Below are positions 9,460-17,537 of a stretch of DNA of 64,000 nt, piece after piece (the first letter of the stretch is position 1; every line of letters begins with the position of its first letter). The position numbers were made by a program, and so were the translations under genes. Source of the DNA: Arcanobacterium buesumense (GTDB lineage Bacteria; Actinomycetota; Actinomycetes; Actinomycetales; Actinomycetaceae); assembly GCF_012563545.1 (NCBI RefSeq), contig NZ_CP050804.1, forward strand, positions 620,001 through 684,000, read 5' to 3'. A model generated the notes under the pieces. The model did no database searches, was not told where the DNA came from, and saw nothing but the letters and a program-made list of their open reading frames with translations.

Positions 9460-10533
9460 ATGGCGAATTATCGGCTCACTGGCACTTTGCGGGGAACTGT
9501 TCGCGCTGAGGCGTGGATTGTGGATGGGGTGATAGCATATCGTCCGCCACAAGGGCGAGTCATTAATATTCGGGGTTTTATTTATCCAGGGCTTCTTGAC
9601 GCCCACACCCATCCGGGTCTGAACCGAGATGGTAACCTGTTGCCACACCAAGAGGTCCGCAGGCGGTTAGAAGCTTTGCGTAGTTGGGGTGTTACTGCGG
9701 TACGCGACAGCGGCGGCCAACAAAACCCGGGCGATGACCGCTCCGATGGGCTTCCCCGTATTATTCACTGTGGGCAACATATTTCGCGTCCACGCCGCTA
9801 CACCCGGCATTTGGCGGTAGAAGTCGAACCTGAAGATCTGGTTGCGCAAGCATTGAACGAATACGAAAAATCTGATGGGTGGATCAAAATCGTTGGCGAT
9901 TGGATCGATCGTGAAGCAGGAGACAACCTTCCGGTGTGGCCACGCCAAGCACTCGTTGAGGCAGTCGCTGCTGTGCATGAACGTGGCGGAAAAGTGACTG
10001 TGCATTCGTTTTGCACTGAAACCATCGACGATCTACTCGAAGCGCGAGTTGATGGTATCGAGCACGGCACCGGAATGAGCGCCGAACATCTACAAGAAGC
10101 TGCACATCGCGGAATTCTGATCACTCCTACTGTTCATCAGATCCGCCGATTCCCAGAATTTGCGCATGCCGGGGCGCGTTTCCCGAAGTACGTGCAGCGA
10201 ATGTTGGGCATGGACGCCCGCCGCCGCGAACATCTTGAACTGATGATTGAATCTGGTGTTGCGATGCTGATGGGAACAGACACAGCGGAAAATGTCACTG
10301 AGGTCGCTATGCCACATGAGCTTATTGATGCAGTTGAAGACGGTTTTTCACCAAAGCTCGCCATGGCAAACGCGAGCTATGATGGCCGGCGCCGGCTCGG
10401 ATTCCCCACCTGGGAAGAAGGAATGCCAGCCGACTTCGTCGTCTACGGCAACGATCCAGAAGTCGGCATTCGGCAAACTCTCACCCCAGCATCAGTCTTC
10501 ATTGACGGTATTCGGTTCCCAGGGAAGAATTGA
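9460..10533 (+). CDS. Metal-dependent amidohydrolase
   Basis: 357-aa amidohydrolase-superfamily enzyme resembling imidazolonepropionase or prolidase-type hydrolases. The metal ligands expected for the superfamily are visible: HTHPG (His49, His51), a likely carboxylated Lys143 in WIKIVGDW, VHSF, GIEHG and GTDT. The C-terminal sheet domain has PADFVVYGNDP. The substrate cannot be read from the sequence. The start ATG is seven bases after the ffh stop, so it is read on the ffh transcript and may depend on coupling. A strong terminator follows the stop. In the actinobacteria I recall, an amidohydrolase in this position is common, but its role is unknown to me. Confidence 0.85.
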   Translation: MANYRLTGTLRGTVRAEAWIVDGVIAYRPPQGRVINIRGFIYPGLLDAHTHPGLNRDGNLLPHQEVRRRLEALRSWGVTAVRDSGGQQNPGDDRSDGLPRIIHCGQHISRPRRYTRHLAVEVEPEDLVAQALNEYEKSDGWIKIVGDWIDREAGDNLPVWPRQALVEAVAAVHERGGKVTVHSFCTETIDDLLEARVDGIEHGTGMSAEHLQEAAHRGILITPTVHQIRRFPEFAHAGARFPKYVQRMLGMDARRREHLELMIESGVAMLMGTDTAENVTEVAMPHELIDAVEDGFSPKLAMANASYDGRRRLGFPTWEEGMPADFVVYGNDPEVGIRQTLTPASVFIDGIRFPGKN

Positions 10534-10545
10534 TCGATCGTATAG

Positions 10546-10590
10546 CTCGAGGCTCAATCTACATCTGAGTAGATTGAGCCTCGAGTTTTT
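10546..10590 (+). terminator. Rho-independent terminator after the amidohydrolase
   Basis: A perfect 17-bp stem (arms 10546-10562 and 10569-10585) with a six-base loop is followed by five T residues at 10586-10590. It ends the ftsY-ffh-amidohydrolase transcript. Downstream genes are on the other strand, so it also separates convergent units. Confidence 0.93.
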
Positions 10591-10633
10591 AGCATCATAC
10601 AGCTTCAGTTGCAGACTTTTCGTTCCACTAGCA

Positions 10634-11023
10634 TTAGCGAGAACGCTGGGTGTACAAGCTCAATGTGCCTAGCCAGACCGTGATCCCCGCAATGCTCAGA
10701 ACTGCCGAAAGTGGCGTGCCTGCAAGATAGTTCAGCATCGACGGATATTTTTCGATATTCACAACACCGTTGTAGAGCGCGAGGAACAACAAGAATTCGC
10801 CGAGCAAAAACGCGATGGTGAGATTACGTGACGCAGAATTCCAGGTGGACGTCACCAATAGAGCATTCAGCGCTGCAATACCGACGAGGGTCAACAAGAA
10901 TGCGATGATCATCGGCAGGAATGGGAAACCAGTTCCTGATACTAGCGGAGAAGCGAAGACCACGTAGATCATTGCCGCCAGTAGCAAGCTACCAAATGAC
11001 GTCAAGGTCAGTGCTTTCTTCAT
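10634..11023 (-). CDS. Small polytopic membrane protein, unknown function
   Basis: 129 aa when started at the ATG ending at 11023, which has AGGAG five bases upstream on the minus strand; the open frame extends 11 codons further but without such a site. Four hydrophobic segments are visible: LTSFGSLLLAAMIYVVF, FLPMIIAFLLTLVGIAAL, a LTIAFLLGEFLLFLALY segment, and LSAVLSIAGITVWLGTL. There is no obvious catalytic motif and I do not recognise the family. It is a single-gene unit between the amidohydrolase terminator and the cation transporter. The good ribosome site and helical pattern support a real protein. Confidence 0.75.
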   Translation of the reverse strand: MKKALTLTSFGSLLLAAMIYVVFASPLVSGTGFPFLPMIIAFLLTLVGIAALNALLVTSTWNSASRNLTIAFLLGEFLLFLALYNGVVNIEKYPSMLNYLAGTPLSAVLSIAGITVWLGTLSLYTQRSR

Positions 11024-11143
11024 GATTACTCCTATGTAATAGTGTGAGTACTTCACTGCACAGTCACCTCAGCAGTGATAAGCACACCACGCAAAAGCTG
11101 ATACATATAGTATAACGGAGATTTCACCTGAAAATACCCGGAA

Positions 11144-12076
11144 TTAATCTTCTAACGGAATGAAGCCCTGCGGAATATCTTTATATGATTCCGGATCGTT
11201 AATCGGTTCGACGTGGACGGTCACGACGGCGTCGTCAAGCGCCTCTTTGATTTGGGTAACGAGCATCTCGGCAAAGTCGTGACCCTTCTTCACCGTCCAG
11301 GAATCAGGAACCAAGGCGTCGAACTTAATGAATCGCTGATGGCCAGAAACGCGAGTCTGTAACCCGTGAAAGGCGATCATTCGCGGATGCGAATGCGCCG
11401 CGAGAATCGCCACGATCGTCTGATTCTCACTATCTGGCAACGCCACATCCATCAGTCCAGCTAAGGCGTCGCGCATCAGCCCAATGCCCACGTAGATAAT
11501 GTTGAGCGCCACGATAATAGCAACGATAGGATCGAGATAGACCCAATGCGTCAGCGCCACTAAACCAACACCGATAATAACTCCTAGAGAAGTGACGATA
11601 TCGGTGAAGAGGTGATGCGCATCGGCAGTTAACGACGGGGAGTGGTAGCGTCTGCCTGCGCGGAACAATACCAATCCGGTTGCGAGGTTAATCAGTCCGG
11701 CGACGAGAGAGACGAGAATACCTAACCCGATCGACTCCACTGGAGCCGGGTGTAAAATCCGGCCGATAGCAGAGAAGATAATTAACGCGGCCGCCCCGAA
11801 GATCATCGCCCCTTCCAAAGCTGCCGAGAAGTACTCGGCTTTCGCGCGGCCAAATGTGTAGCGTGCGTTAGCAGGTTGCGCGGCCAGTTTGAGTGAAATG
11901 ACAGCTACGATTGCTGCTACCAGGTTCACCACAGACTCCATTGCGTCCGAAAGTAGCGATACGGAACCGGTGATTTCGTAGGCGGTATACTTTAGTGCAA
12001 TGGTTGCGATTGCGGCCACCACAGAAAGCCAAGCATACGTGGAGATATTGCGCGGTGAACGAGATGATGAATGCAT
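11144..12076 (-). CDS. Cation diffusion facilitator family transporter
   Basis: CDF-family metal:proton antiporter of 310 aa from the ATG ending at 12076; the frame is open 48 codons further but that stretch is Cys/Ser-rich and unlike the family. Six membrane helices are followed by a cytoplasmic domain. The helix-2 metal motif is SLLSDAMESVVN. The helix-5 motif is DAHHLFTDIVTS, with the expected His-x3-Asp. The C-terminal domain has HGLQTRVSGHQRFIKFD and VTVHVEPIND. The probable substrates are Zn, Fe or Mn; the sequence alone does not choose. It is divergent from rpsP. Confidence 0.88.
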   Translation of the reverse strand: MHSSSRSPRNISTYAWLSVVAAIATIALKYTAYEITGSVSLLSDAMESVVNLVAAIVAVISLKLAAQPANARYTFGRAKAEYFSAALEGAMIFGAAALIIFSAIGRILHPAPVESIGLGILVSLVAGLINLATGLVLFRAGRRYHSPSLTADAHHLFTDIVTSLGVIIGVGLVALTHWVYLDPIVAIIVALNIIYVGIGLMRDALAGLMDVALPDSENQTIVAILAAHSHPRMIAFHGLQTRVSGHQRFIKFDALVPDSWTVKKGHDFAEMLVTQIKEALDDAVVTVHVEPINDPESYKDIPQGFIPLED

Positions 12077-12321
12077 ACCTCTATTGTGCGCACGAACACG
12101 GGTATCTCCACAATGTGAGGTGAGGGATGCCACCTCTGAAATATGTGCAATAAATGGTGTCACAACTGGAATTCTGGCAGAATAGTTCGTTGTACTCAGG
12201 TTGCAGTTCGGACCTCTCACCGGATGAATGCCTCAGTTAGGAATAGGTCGTCAACACGTGTATTTCCCACCGTAGAGACGTTGTGTTCCGCCCAACTAAA
12301 GAACCAGGAGTGACCACTACA
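12077..12321. promoter_or_regulatory. Divergent intergenic region between the CDF transporter and rpsP
   Basis: 245 bases without a convincing gene. It must hold promoters for both the CDF gene (minus) and the rpsP operon (plus). A ribosome site CCAGGAG is at 12304-12310 for rpsP. I could not pick a convincing -35/-10 pair for either direction by eye. Confidence 0.4.
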
Positions 12322-12774
12322 GTGGCAGTCAAGATTCGTTTAAAGCGCATGGGTAAGATCCGTGAAGCGCAATACCGTGTTGTTGTCGTCGATTCGCGTA
12401 AGAAGCGCGATGGTCGCGTCATCGAAGAGATCGGTTTCTACAATCCACATACTCAACCTTCTACCATCGATATCAATTCTGAGCGTGCTCAGTATTGGAT
12501 CAGCGTTGGTGCACAGCCATCCGAGCCAGTACTTGCTCAGTTGAAGATCACCGGTGATTGGCAGGCCGCCAAGGGTCTCGAAGGTGGCTCCACCTTAAAG
12601 ACTGTTGAAAAGGTTGATGCTGACAAGGCTCGCGAAGAAGCTATTAAGGCCGTTCAGGACGAAGCTGAAAAGCGTCGTGCTGCGAAGGCTAAAGCTCGTG
12701 AAGAAGCCGAAGCTAAGGCTGCTGCGGAAGCCGCTGAAGCTGAAGCACCAGCTGAAGAGACTGAGGAAGCCTGA
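12322..12774 (+). CDS. rpsP: 30S ribosomal protein S16
   Basis: The N-terminus [24 protein letters not shown] and [17 protein letters not shown] are diagnostic for S16. I choose GTG at 12322 because it gives the conserved MAVKIRL start; CCAGGAG lies 11 bases upstream. An in-frame GTG at 12310 would overlap that site. The conserved core of about 85 residues is followed by an Ala/Glu/Lys-rich tail of about 65 residues, common in actinobacterial S16. It heads the rpsP-khpA-rimM-trmD cluster. Its stop overlaps the khpA start as TGATG. Confidence 0.95.
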   Translation: MAVKIRLKRMGKIREAQYRVVVVDSRKKRDGRVIEEIGFYNPHTQPSTIDINSERAQYWISVGAQPSEPVLAQLKITGDWQAAKGLEGGSTLKTVEKVDADKAREEAIKAVQDEAEKRRAAKAKAREEAEAKAAAEAAEAEAPAEETEEA

Positions 12775-13010
12775 TGCTAGCCGAAGCCTTGGAACACCTC
12801 GTCCGTGGAATCGTGGACAACCCCGAAGATGTCGAGGTTTCATCCCGAACCAACCGCCGTGGCGAGCTTCTTGAAGTTCGCGTAAATCCGGAGGACTTGG
12901 GCCGCGTGATTGGTCGTAACGGCCGCACGGCCAAGGCGTTGCGTTCTGTGATGAGCGCACTGGCAACAAACGGTTCCGTTCGCGTTGATGTGATCGAAAC
13001 AGATCGCTGA
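12774..13010 (+). CDS. khpA: KH-domain RNA-binding protein
   Basis: 78-aa single KH-domain protein (KhpA family, formerly called UPF0109). The KH loop is VIGRNGRTAKALR. It begins [20 protein letters not shown]. KhpA proteins bind RNA and in Gram-positives act with KhpB in cell-length and RNA control. It is translationally coupled to rpsP through the TGATG overlap. A strong hairpin with a T-tract follows 12 bases after its stop, so much transcription may end here. Confidence 0.93.
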   Translation: MLAEALEHLVRGIVDNPEDVEVSSRTNRRGELLEVRVNPEDLGRVIGRNGRTAKALRSVMSALATNGSVRVDVIETDR

Positions 13011-13022
13011 TTTTACGTGTAG

Positions 13023-13060
13023 CAGACCCGCCCTTGGAATCCGAGGGCGGGTCTGTTTTT
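13023..13060 (+). terminator. Intrinsic terminator or attenuator inside the rpsP-trmD operon
   Basis: Arms 13023-13034 (cagacccgccct) and 13044-13055 form a perfect 12-bp GC-rich stem that extends inward by three more pairs, one of them G-T. Five T residues follow at 13056-13060. It lies only 17 bases before the rimM ATG. Any transcript reading from rpsP into rimM-trmD must pass it, so it probably lowers rimM/trmD output relative to S16. Confidence 0.88.
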
Positions 13061-13077
13061 CAAGAAAGGCCATTTTA

Positions 13078-13599
13078 ATGCTTGTGACAGTCGCTATCAT
13101 CGGTTCCGCTCGTGGACTAAAAGGAGAAGTGAAGCTTAACGTTCGTACCGATTCCCCGGAGCGGCGCCTCGTCGTCGGAGCTATGTACGAAACCGATCCA
13201 GCGGAGCTTGGCCCAGTAACTATCTCATCGGTACGTACCTACAAAGGATCAACTTTCGTCACTTTTGCCGAGTATGCTGATCGCAGTGGTGCTGAAGCAT
13301 TGCGCGATACCAAACTCGTTATTGAAACTGATGAAGATGATATTGAAGACGACGCATGGTATCCGCATGAACTTATTGGCTTAGAAGCCCTTGATCCGGA
13401 AGGGTACGAATTAGGCGAAGTTACTGGACTAGAGCCAGGCCCAGCCCATGACTATCTTCTTGTGCGCGAACCAGATGGCATTATTACCCGCGTCCCATTC
13501 GTTAAAGCAATCGTCACTGAGGTAGATATTGACGATAACTGCGTGATCATTGACGCTCCGGTAGGACTTTTCTCTGACGCTGACTTGGAGATTGACTAA
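13078..13599 (+). CDS. rimM: 16S rRNA processing protein RimM
   Basis: Assembly factor for the 30S head that binds S19. Residues 1-85 form the RimM N domain ([23 protein letters not shown]) and residues 90-173 the PRC-barrel domain ([24 protein letters not shown] starting near 94, then [17 protein letters not shown]). The length of 173 aa is normal. AAGAAAGG lies upstream of the ATG as a ribosome site, directly after the terminator-like hairpin. The stop TAA is immediately followed by the trmD ATG at 13599 (one-base overlap). Confidence 0.96.
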   Translation: MLVTVAIIGSARGLKGEVKLNVRTDSPERRLVVGAMYETDPAELGPVTISSVRTYKGSTFVTFAEYADRSGAEALRDTKLVIETDEDDIEDDAWYPHELIGLEALDPEGYELGEVTGLEPGPAHDYLLVREPDGIITRVPFVKAIVTEVDIDDNCVIIDAPVGLFSDADLEID

Positions 13600-14933
13600 T
13601 GCGGATTGACATTATGACCGTCTTCCCGGAATTCTTCGGTGTTTTGGACGTCTCCTTGGTAGGGAAAGCCCGCCGTCGTGGCCTTATTGATATTGCAGTC
13701 CATGACGTACGGGACTGGACAACTGATATTCACCGCACTGTGGATGACACTCCATTTGGTGGTGGAGCTGGCATGGTGATGAAACCGGATGTGTGGGGAC
13801 ACGCTATTGATGATGTTCGTGCCCAAGCAGATATCTCACAAACCTGTGTGCTAGCTATTCCTACTCCTTCTGGTGAACCCTTAACGCAGGCTCGATGCTA
13901 TGAATTAGCCAAGGCAGATCATCTCATTATTGCCTGTGGCCGATATGAAGGGATTGACTCGCGAGTAGCGCAATATTACGCTAGCCAACCTAACGTCGTC
14001 GTCTACGAATATTCTTTAGGTGACTACGTATTAAACGGTGGAGAAGTAGCCGCAACTGCGTTAATCGAAGCGGTGGGCCGCCTGGTGCCAGGTATGGTTG
14101 GCAATCCAGAATCGCTCGTAGAAGAATCGCATGGGCAAGCAGGCTTACTTGAATATCCAGTTTATACTCGGCCAGCTAACTTCCGCGGAATGACGGTACC
14201 TGAGGTACTCACATCAGGCAATCATCAAGCGGTTGCTCGGTGGCGTCGAAATCAAGCATTGGAACGAACCGTGCAACGCCGGCCAGATATGATTGCGCGC
14301 CTGACCAATTTAGATAAAAAAGATACTGCATTTTTAGCTCAATACGGGTGGATACGTCCGAAAAAATCAGACCAGCCAGTACGAAAAGTAACAGTGCGTC
14401 GGGCCGATAATAACGACGTTAATTCGCTGGTAAGCCTAGCTGCCCAAACATTCCCAGATGCGTGCCCAGCTAGTCTTGACCAACAAGCGATTGCACAACA
14501 TATCTCAGAAAATTTCACTGCCGAACATATCAGTTCTTGGCTAACCAACTCGGACTATATCGTCACTGTTGCCCAACTTGCAGGAGAACTTATTGGTTAC
14601 AGTGTCGTTGTCACTAATCCAGATCTGGTTTCGGATTCTGGCGCGCCAGATAATGCAAATTGCGCCTACCTGTCTAAATTCTATCTTTCTCGACCTTGGC
14701 GAGGTTCGGGGCTTTATGAGCTACTGATGGCAGCAACACTACAAGCTACCCAGAATAACACCGTTGAACATCGACTAAGCCATATCTGGGTGGGAACCCA
14801 CGAAACGAATAAGCGAGCTATTAACGCATATAAGAAAGCTGGTTTTATTCGCTTTGGACGACGAACTTTCCGAGTGGGTGACGTGGATAATACCGATGTC
14901 ACTTTAGTGCGAGAGCTAAATCTGGCAGAATAA
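13599..14933 (+). CDS. trmD: tRNA (guanine-37-N1)-methyltransferase TrmD fused to a GNAT acetyltransferase domain
   Basis: Residues 1 to about 240 are a full Trm[42 protein letters not shown] and the knot motif [14 protein letters not shown]. TrmD methylates G37 of tRNAs next to the anticodon. TrmD usually ends near residue 240-270; here the frame continues without a stop to 444 aa. From about residue 262 ([18 protein letters not shown]) the sequence is a GNAT acetyltransferase, with the CoA-binding motif [18 protein letters not shown] and a terminal [13 protein letters not shown] motif. The acetyl acceptor is unknown. Because both halves look intact, I read this as a real fusion rather than a frameshift. 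rplS follows after a structured leader. Confidence 0.93.
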   Translation: MRIDIMTVFPEFFGVLDVSLVGKARRRGLIDIAVHDVRDWTTDIHRTVDDTPFGGGAGMVMKPDVWGHAIDDVRAQADISQTCVLAIPTPSGEPLTQARCYELAKADHLIIACGRYEGIDSRVAQYYASQPNVVVYEYSLGDYVLNGGEVAATALIEAVGRLVPGMVGNPESLVEESHGQAGLLEYPVYTRPANFRGMTVPEVLTSGNHQAVARWRRNQALERTVQRRPDMIARLTNLDKKDTAFLAQYGWIRPKKSDQPVRKVTVRRADNNDVNSLVSLAAQTFPDACPASLDQQAIAQHISENFTAEHISSWLTNSDYIVTVAQLAGELIGYSVVVTNPDLVSDSGAPDNANCAYLSKFYLSRPWRGSGLYELLMAATLQATQNNTVEHRLSHIWVGTHETNKRAINAYKKAGFIRFGRRTFRVGDVDNTDVTLVRELNLAE

Positions 14934-14939
14934 GAAACG

Positions 14940-15052
14940 CTTGCCATAATGCACATACGAAAACCTGCCGCAGGGGGCGGTATGTGAGGCAAGAATAATG
15001 CACATACGAACGGGGGAAACCCCGGAAAGCATTCTGACCTGCGTGCAGAATG
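14940..15052 (+). promoter_or_regulatory. Structured leader upstream of rplS with alternative hairpins
   Basis: Stem A: cttgcc (14940-14945) pairs with 14988-14993, and cacatac (14952-14958) pairs with gtatgtg (14980-14986). A 16-base sequence, ataatgcacatacgaa, occurs at 14946-14961 and again at 14995-15010. The second cacatac (15001-15007) can therefore compete for the same gtatgtg. A cgggg-gaaa-ccccg hairpin follows at 15011-15024, then cattctg/cagaatg at 15030-15036 and 15046-15052, just before the ribosome site. This looks like an autoregulatory ribosomal-protein leader; L19 leaders are known in other phyla. Function is inferred. Confidence 0.6.
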
Positions 15053-15064
15053 GTTGAGAGAATC

Positions 15065-15418
15065 ATGGATTTTCTAAAGAAGATTACTGAATCCCAGCTC
15101 ACTGAGCGCCCAGACTTCCGCGCTGGCGATACCGTTAAAGTCAACGTCAAGGTTGTCGAAGGTAACCGTCACCGTATCCAGGTCTTCCAGGGTCTGGTTA
15201 TTGCTCGCAAGGGTGGCAATGGCGTCAACGGTACTTTTACCGTTCGTAAGTCCTCCTTCGGCGTAGGTGTGGAGCGTACCTTCCCACTTCACTCGCCAAA
15301 TGTTGACTCTATTGAAGTCGTCACCCGTGGTGATGTGCGTCGGGCTAAGCTGTACTACTTGCGTGATTTGCATGGTAAGGCAGCTAAGATCAAGGAAAAG
15401 CGCGCTGACGCTCGCTGA
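15065..15418 (+). CDS. rplS: 50S ribosomal protein L19
   Basis: 117 aa from ATG at 15065 ([19 protein letters not shown]), with GAGAG four bases upstream. Family motifs are [60 protein letters not shown] and [20 protein letters not shown] (each visible in part in order). L19 sits at the 30S-50S interface. It is separated from trmD by a 131-base structured leader and followed by a clear terminator, so it may be regulated apart from trmD. Confidence 0.97.
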   Translation: MDFLKKITESQLTERPDFRAGDTVKVNVKVVEGNRHRIQVFQGLVIARKGGNGVNGTFTVRKSSFGVGVERTFPLHSPNVDSIEVVTRGDVRRAKLYYLRDLHGKAAKIKEKRADAR

Positions 15419-15429
15419 CCTCAGCCGTC

Positions 15430-15464
15430 GAAATGCCTCGGTTTATGCCGGGGCATTTCTTTTT
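15430..15464 (+). terminator. Rho-independent terminator after rplS
   Basis: Arms 15430-15441 (gaaatgcctcgg) and 15448-15459 pair over 12 bp with one G-T wobble and a six-base loop. Five T residues follow (15460-15464). It ends the rpsP-rplS region before lepB. Confidence 0.93.
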
Positions 15465-15564
15465 GTGATAGAACTGATACCGGACGCGCGGATATGGCTC
15501 CAGCACAAATTAGTCTCCTTATGTAATCTTGAAACAGAGCTTAAAACCACATGTCAGGAGCGTA

Positions 15565-16398
15565 ATGTCATCGGAAAACGATGGAGATTTTGAGGCCGAG
15601 CGGTATGCGCCGGCTCCTGAAGTGATGCCGCCATCCTATGAACCGCAATCTCTAGAAGAAGCACGTGCGCAACGGTTGCATATTGTTGTGCCGCAAAGTA
15701 GCGCGCCGACTGTATCACTAGGCCGTAGAGTCATTTCCTCACTGCTGGAAATCAGTACTATCGTGGCCGTGGCTTTGTTGTTTTCTGTTTTGCTGAAAAC
15801 ATTTTTTGTGCAAGCCTTTGAGATTCCTTCCGGTTCCATGGAAGATACGATCATTATTGATGATCGTGTGGTAGTCAATAAGCTCGCCGATACTGCTGAT
15901 GAACTCAACCGGGGCGATATTATTGTTTTCCTAGATCCTGGCAACTGGTTGGCAAATGTTGATGTTCCGCAAGCATCGGGTATAAGAGCCGGATTGCAAA
16001 AAGTCGGCGAAGCCATTGGCTTGGTTCCTAAAAATGTTGGTAGTCATTTAATCAAACGTCTGATCGGCTTACCTGGGGATCATGTGGCATGTTGTGACGA
16101 TAAGGGACGGGTTACAGTTAACGGAGTCGGTATTGATGAAACCTATATTAAGCCAGGGGTAGCTCCGTCTGATGAAGCATTTGACGTAAGAGTGCCACGC
16201 GGCCATGTCTGGGTCATGGGCGATAACCGTTCCGATTCTTCTGATTCTCGCTATCATCAGCGCGTGGAAGGGTCCGGTTTCGTTCCAGTGCGAAATATTG
16301 AGGGACGAGCATGGTTACGGATCCTACCAGTTTCCCGGTTTGGTACATTGCCTGATGCTTCGGAAGTTTTTGAGGGTGTTCCCGATCCGCAACGGTGA
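15565..16398 (+). CDS. lepB: Signal peptidase I
   Basis: 277-aa membrane serine protease that removes signal peptides outside the membrane. The ATG at 15565 has AGGAG four bases upstream, so I prefer it to the more upstream open frame. An N-terminal cytoplasmic tail of about 65 residues precedes one membrane helix (STIVAVALLFSVLLKTFF). The catalytic Ser91 is in EIPSGSMEDT and the Lys164 in LIKRLIGLPGDH. Box E is WVMGDNRSDSSDSR. A CC pair in HVACCDDKG is unusual but outside the catalytic site. It lies upstream of rnhB, a common actinobacterial order. Confidence 0.96.
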   Translation: MSSENDGDFEAERYAPAPEVMPPSYEPQSLEEARAQRLHIVVPQSSAPTVSLGRRVISSLLEISTIVAVALLFSVLLKTFFVQAFEIPSGSMEDTIIIDDRVVVNKLADTADELNRGDIIVFLDPGNWLANVDVPQASGIRAGLQKVGEAIGLVPKNVGSHLIKRLIGLPGDHVACCDDKGRVTVNGVGIDETYIKPGVAPSDEAFDVRVPRGHVWVMGDNRSDSSDSRYHQRVEGSGFVPVRNIEGRAWLRILPVSRFGTLPDASEVFEGVPDPQR

Positions 16399-16410
16399 AG
16401 GTGAATATTG

Positions 16411-17070
16411 GTGTTACGTCCAGACCGCCAAGTAGAACGAGAGTTACTTGCTACCATTGCCCCCGGTACTTATGTGGCTGGGGTAGATGAAGTAGGCCGA
16501 GGAGCACTTGCGGGGCCAGCTAGTGTGGGTATCGCATTGGTTGGCATGGAAACAAGCGATGATTTTCCAGATAATTTACGTGATTCGAAACTGCTTTCAC
16601 CTGCTGCTCGGCAGGCGTTAGTTGAGCCAGTTCGTGCCTGGGTGAGCGCATCGGCTGTTGGCCATGCGGATGCTGAAGACGTTAACGAATATGGAATTAT
16701 TGGGGCGTTGCGAATTGCGGCTAAGAATGCGTTACTGCAGCTTACCGATTTCCCGATTGGCGCAGTGTTATTGGATGGTAGCCACGATTGGTGGAGTTCA
16801 GATGGACTTTTTGATCCGGGTGCATCTTTACCGCACTTTCCGGTGCGGATGGAAGTTAAAGGAGATGCGCGCTGTGCTGTGATTGCGGGGGCGAGTGTAT
16901 TGGCTAAAGTTGAGCGTGACGAGATCATGATTGCGGCTGCAGAACAATTTCCTGGTTATGGTTTGGAACGCAATAAAGGTTATGCCTCGAAAGAACATAT
17001 TGCTGGACTGGGCGCACGGGGTGCTTCGCGTTTTCATCGTACGGCGTGGAAATTACCTGGGATAAAATAG
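16411..17070 (+). CDS. rnhB: Ribonuclease HII
   Basis: Cuts RNA in RNA-DNA hybrids, including single ribonucleotides. Active-site acidic residues lie in GVDEVGRGALAGP (Asp26, Glu27), in VLLDG near residue 117, and in the ASVLAKVERDE motif. Length is about 220 aa, normal. The start is GTG at 16411 or TTG at 16408; both follow GAAGGTGAA, which can act as ribosome site. It is 12 bases downstream of lepB and 21 upstream of the DUF2469 gene, so the three are likely one operon. Confidence 0.95.
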   Translation: MLRPDRQVERELLATIAPGTYVAGVDEVGRGALAGPASVGIALVGMETSDDFPDNLRDSKLLSPAARQALVEPVRAWVSASAVGHADAEDVNEYGIIGALRIAAKNALLQLTDFPIGAVLLDGSHDWWSSDGLFDPGASLPHFPVRMEVKGDARCAVIAGASVLAKVERDEIMIAAAEQFPGYGLERNKGYASKEHIAGLGARGASRFHRTAWKLPGIK

Positions 17071-17091
17071 TCGGAGGAACGGGAGAAGAAT

Positions 17092-17400
17092 ATGAGTGAG
17101 TTAGAAAATTACGAGTCAGATGCCGAACTCGCGTTATATCGGGAGTATCGGGAGGTTGTTAATCTATTCCGTTTTGTGGTGGAAACTGAACGGCGCTTTT
17201 ATCTTGCTAATGATGTTGATGTTAAAGTACGTGCATCTGCCGGCGGCGATATTTTTTTTGAAGTTATGCTGAAGGATGCGTGGGTGTGGGATATTTACCG
17301 TCCGTCGCGTTTTATTCGGGAAGCTCGTGTGGTGACGTTCAAGGATGTGAACGTTGAGGAATTAAATAAGCCGGATATCACTCACGAACTTGAGATGTAG
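17092..17400 (+). CDS. DUF2469 family protein
   Basis: 102-aa protein of an actinobacteria-restricted family (DUF2469) nearly always found next to rnhB. It starts MSELENYESDAELALYREYREV and contains ETERRFYLANDVDVKVR and DIFFEVMLKDAWVWDIYRPSRF (each read in pieces). The function is unknown. The ATG is preceded by GGAGGAACGGGAGAAG, a strong ribosome site. Its stop is followed by six T residues with no convincing hairpin before them. The family link is from memory of its characteristic sequence and context. Confidence 0.88.
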   Translation: MSELENYESDAELALYREYREVVNLFRFVVETERRFYLANDVDVKVRASAGGDIFFEVMLKDAWVWDIYRPSRFIREARVVTFKDVNVEELNKPDITHELEM

Positions 17401-17472
17401 TTTTTTCGACGACGATGGCGTGCCCTGTGGGTTTGATTTGTCCACGATTATCGCTTGATAGTCATTTTTCCA

Positions 17473-17537
17473 CAGAAGCTTCTGGTTGCCGGTGAGTAAG
17501 TGACGGTTTTTGTTTTCATGAATATATGAAAACAAAA
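17473..17537 (+). promoter_or_regulatory. Two palindromes upstream of and overlapping the yraN start codon
   Basis: CAGAAGCTTCTG at 17473-17484 is a perfect 12-base palindrome. A second inverted repeat pairs 17508-17519 (ttttgttttcat) with 17526-17537 over 12 bp with a six-base spacer. The yraN ATG (17526) is the first codon of the right arm. As DNA it could be an operator; as RNA it would hide the start codon. No SD-like site lies in the last 25 bases other than ggtgag at 17491. Confidence 0.5.

Noticed and set aside
12077-12220. 48-codon N-terminal extension of the CDF transporter
   Set aside because: The extension has no family similarity, and the ATG ending at 12076 has a ribosome-site-like AGAGG before it.
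13599-14933. TrmD-GNAT as a frameshift or lost-stop artefact
   Set aside because: Both domains look intact, codon use is even across the junction, and there is no ribosome site or start codon at the GNAT boundary. It cannot be excluded without relatives, so I keep it as a fusion.
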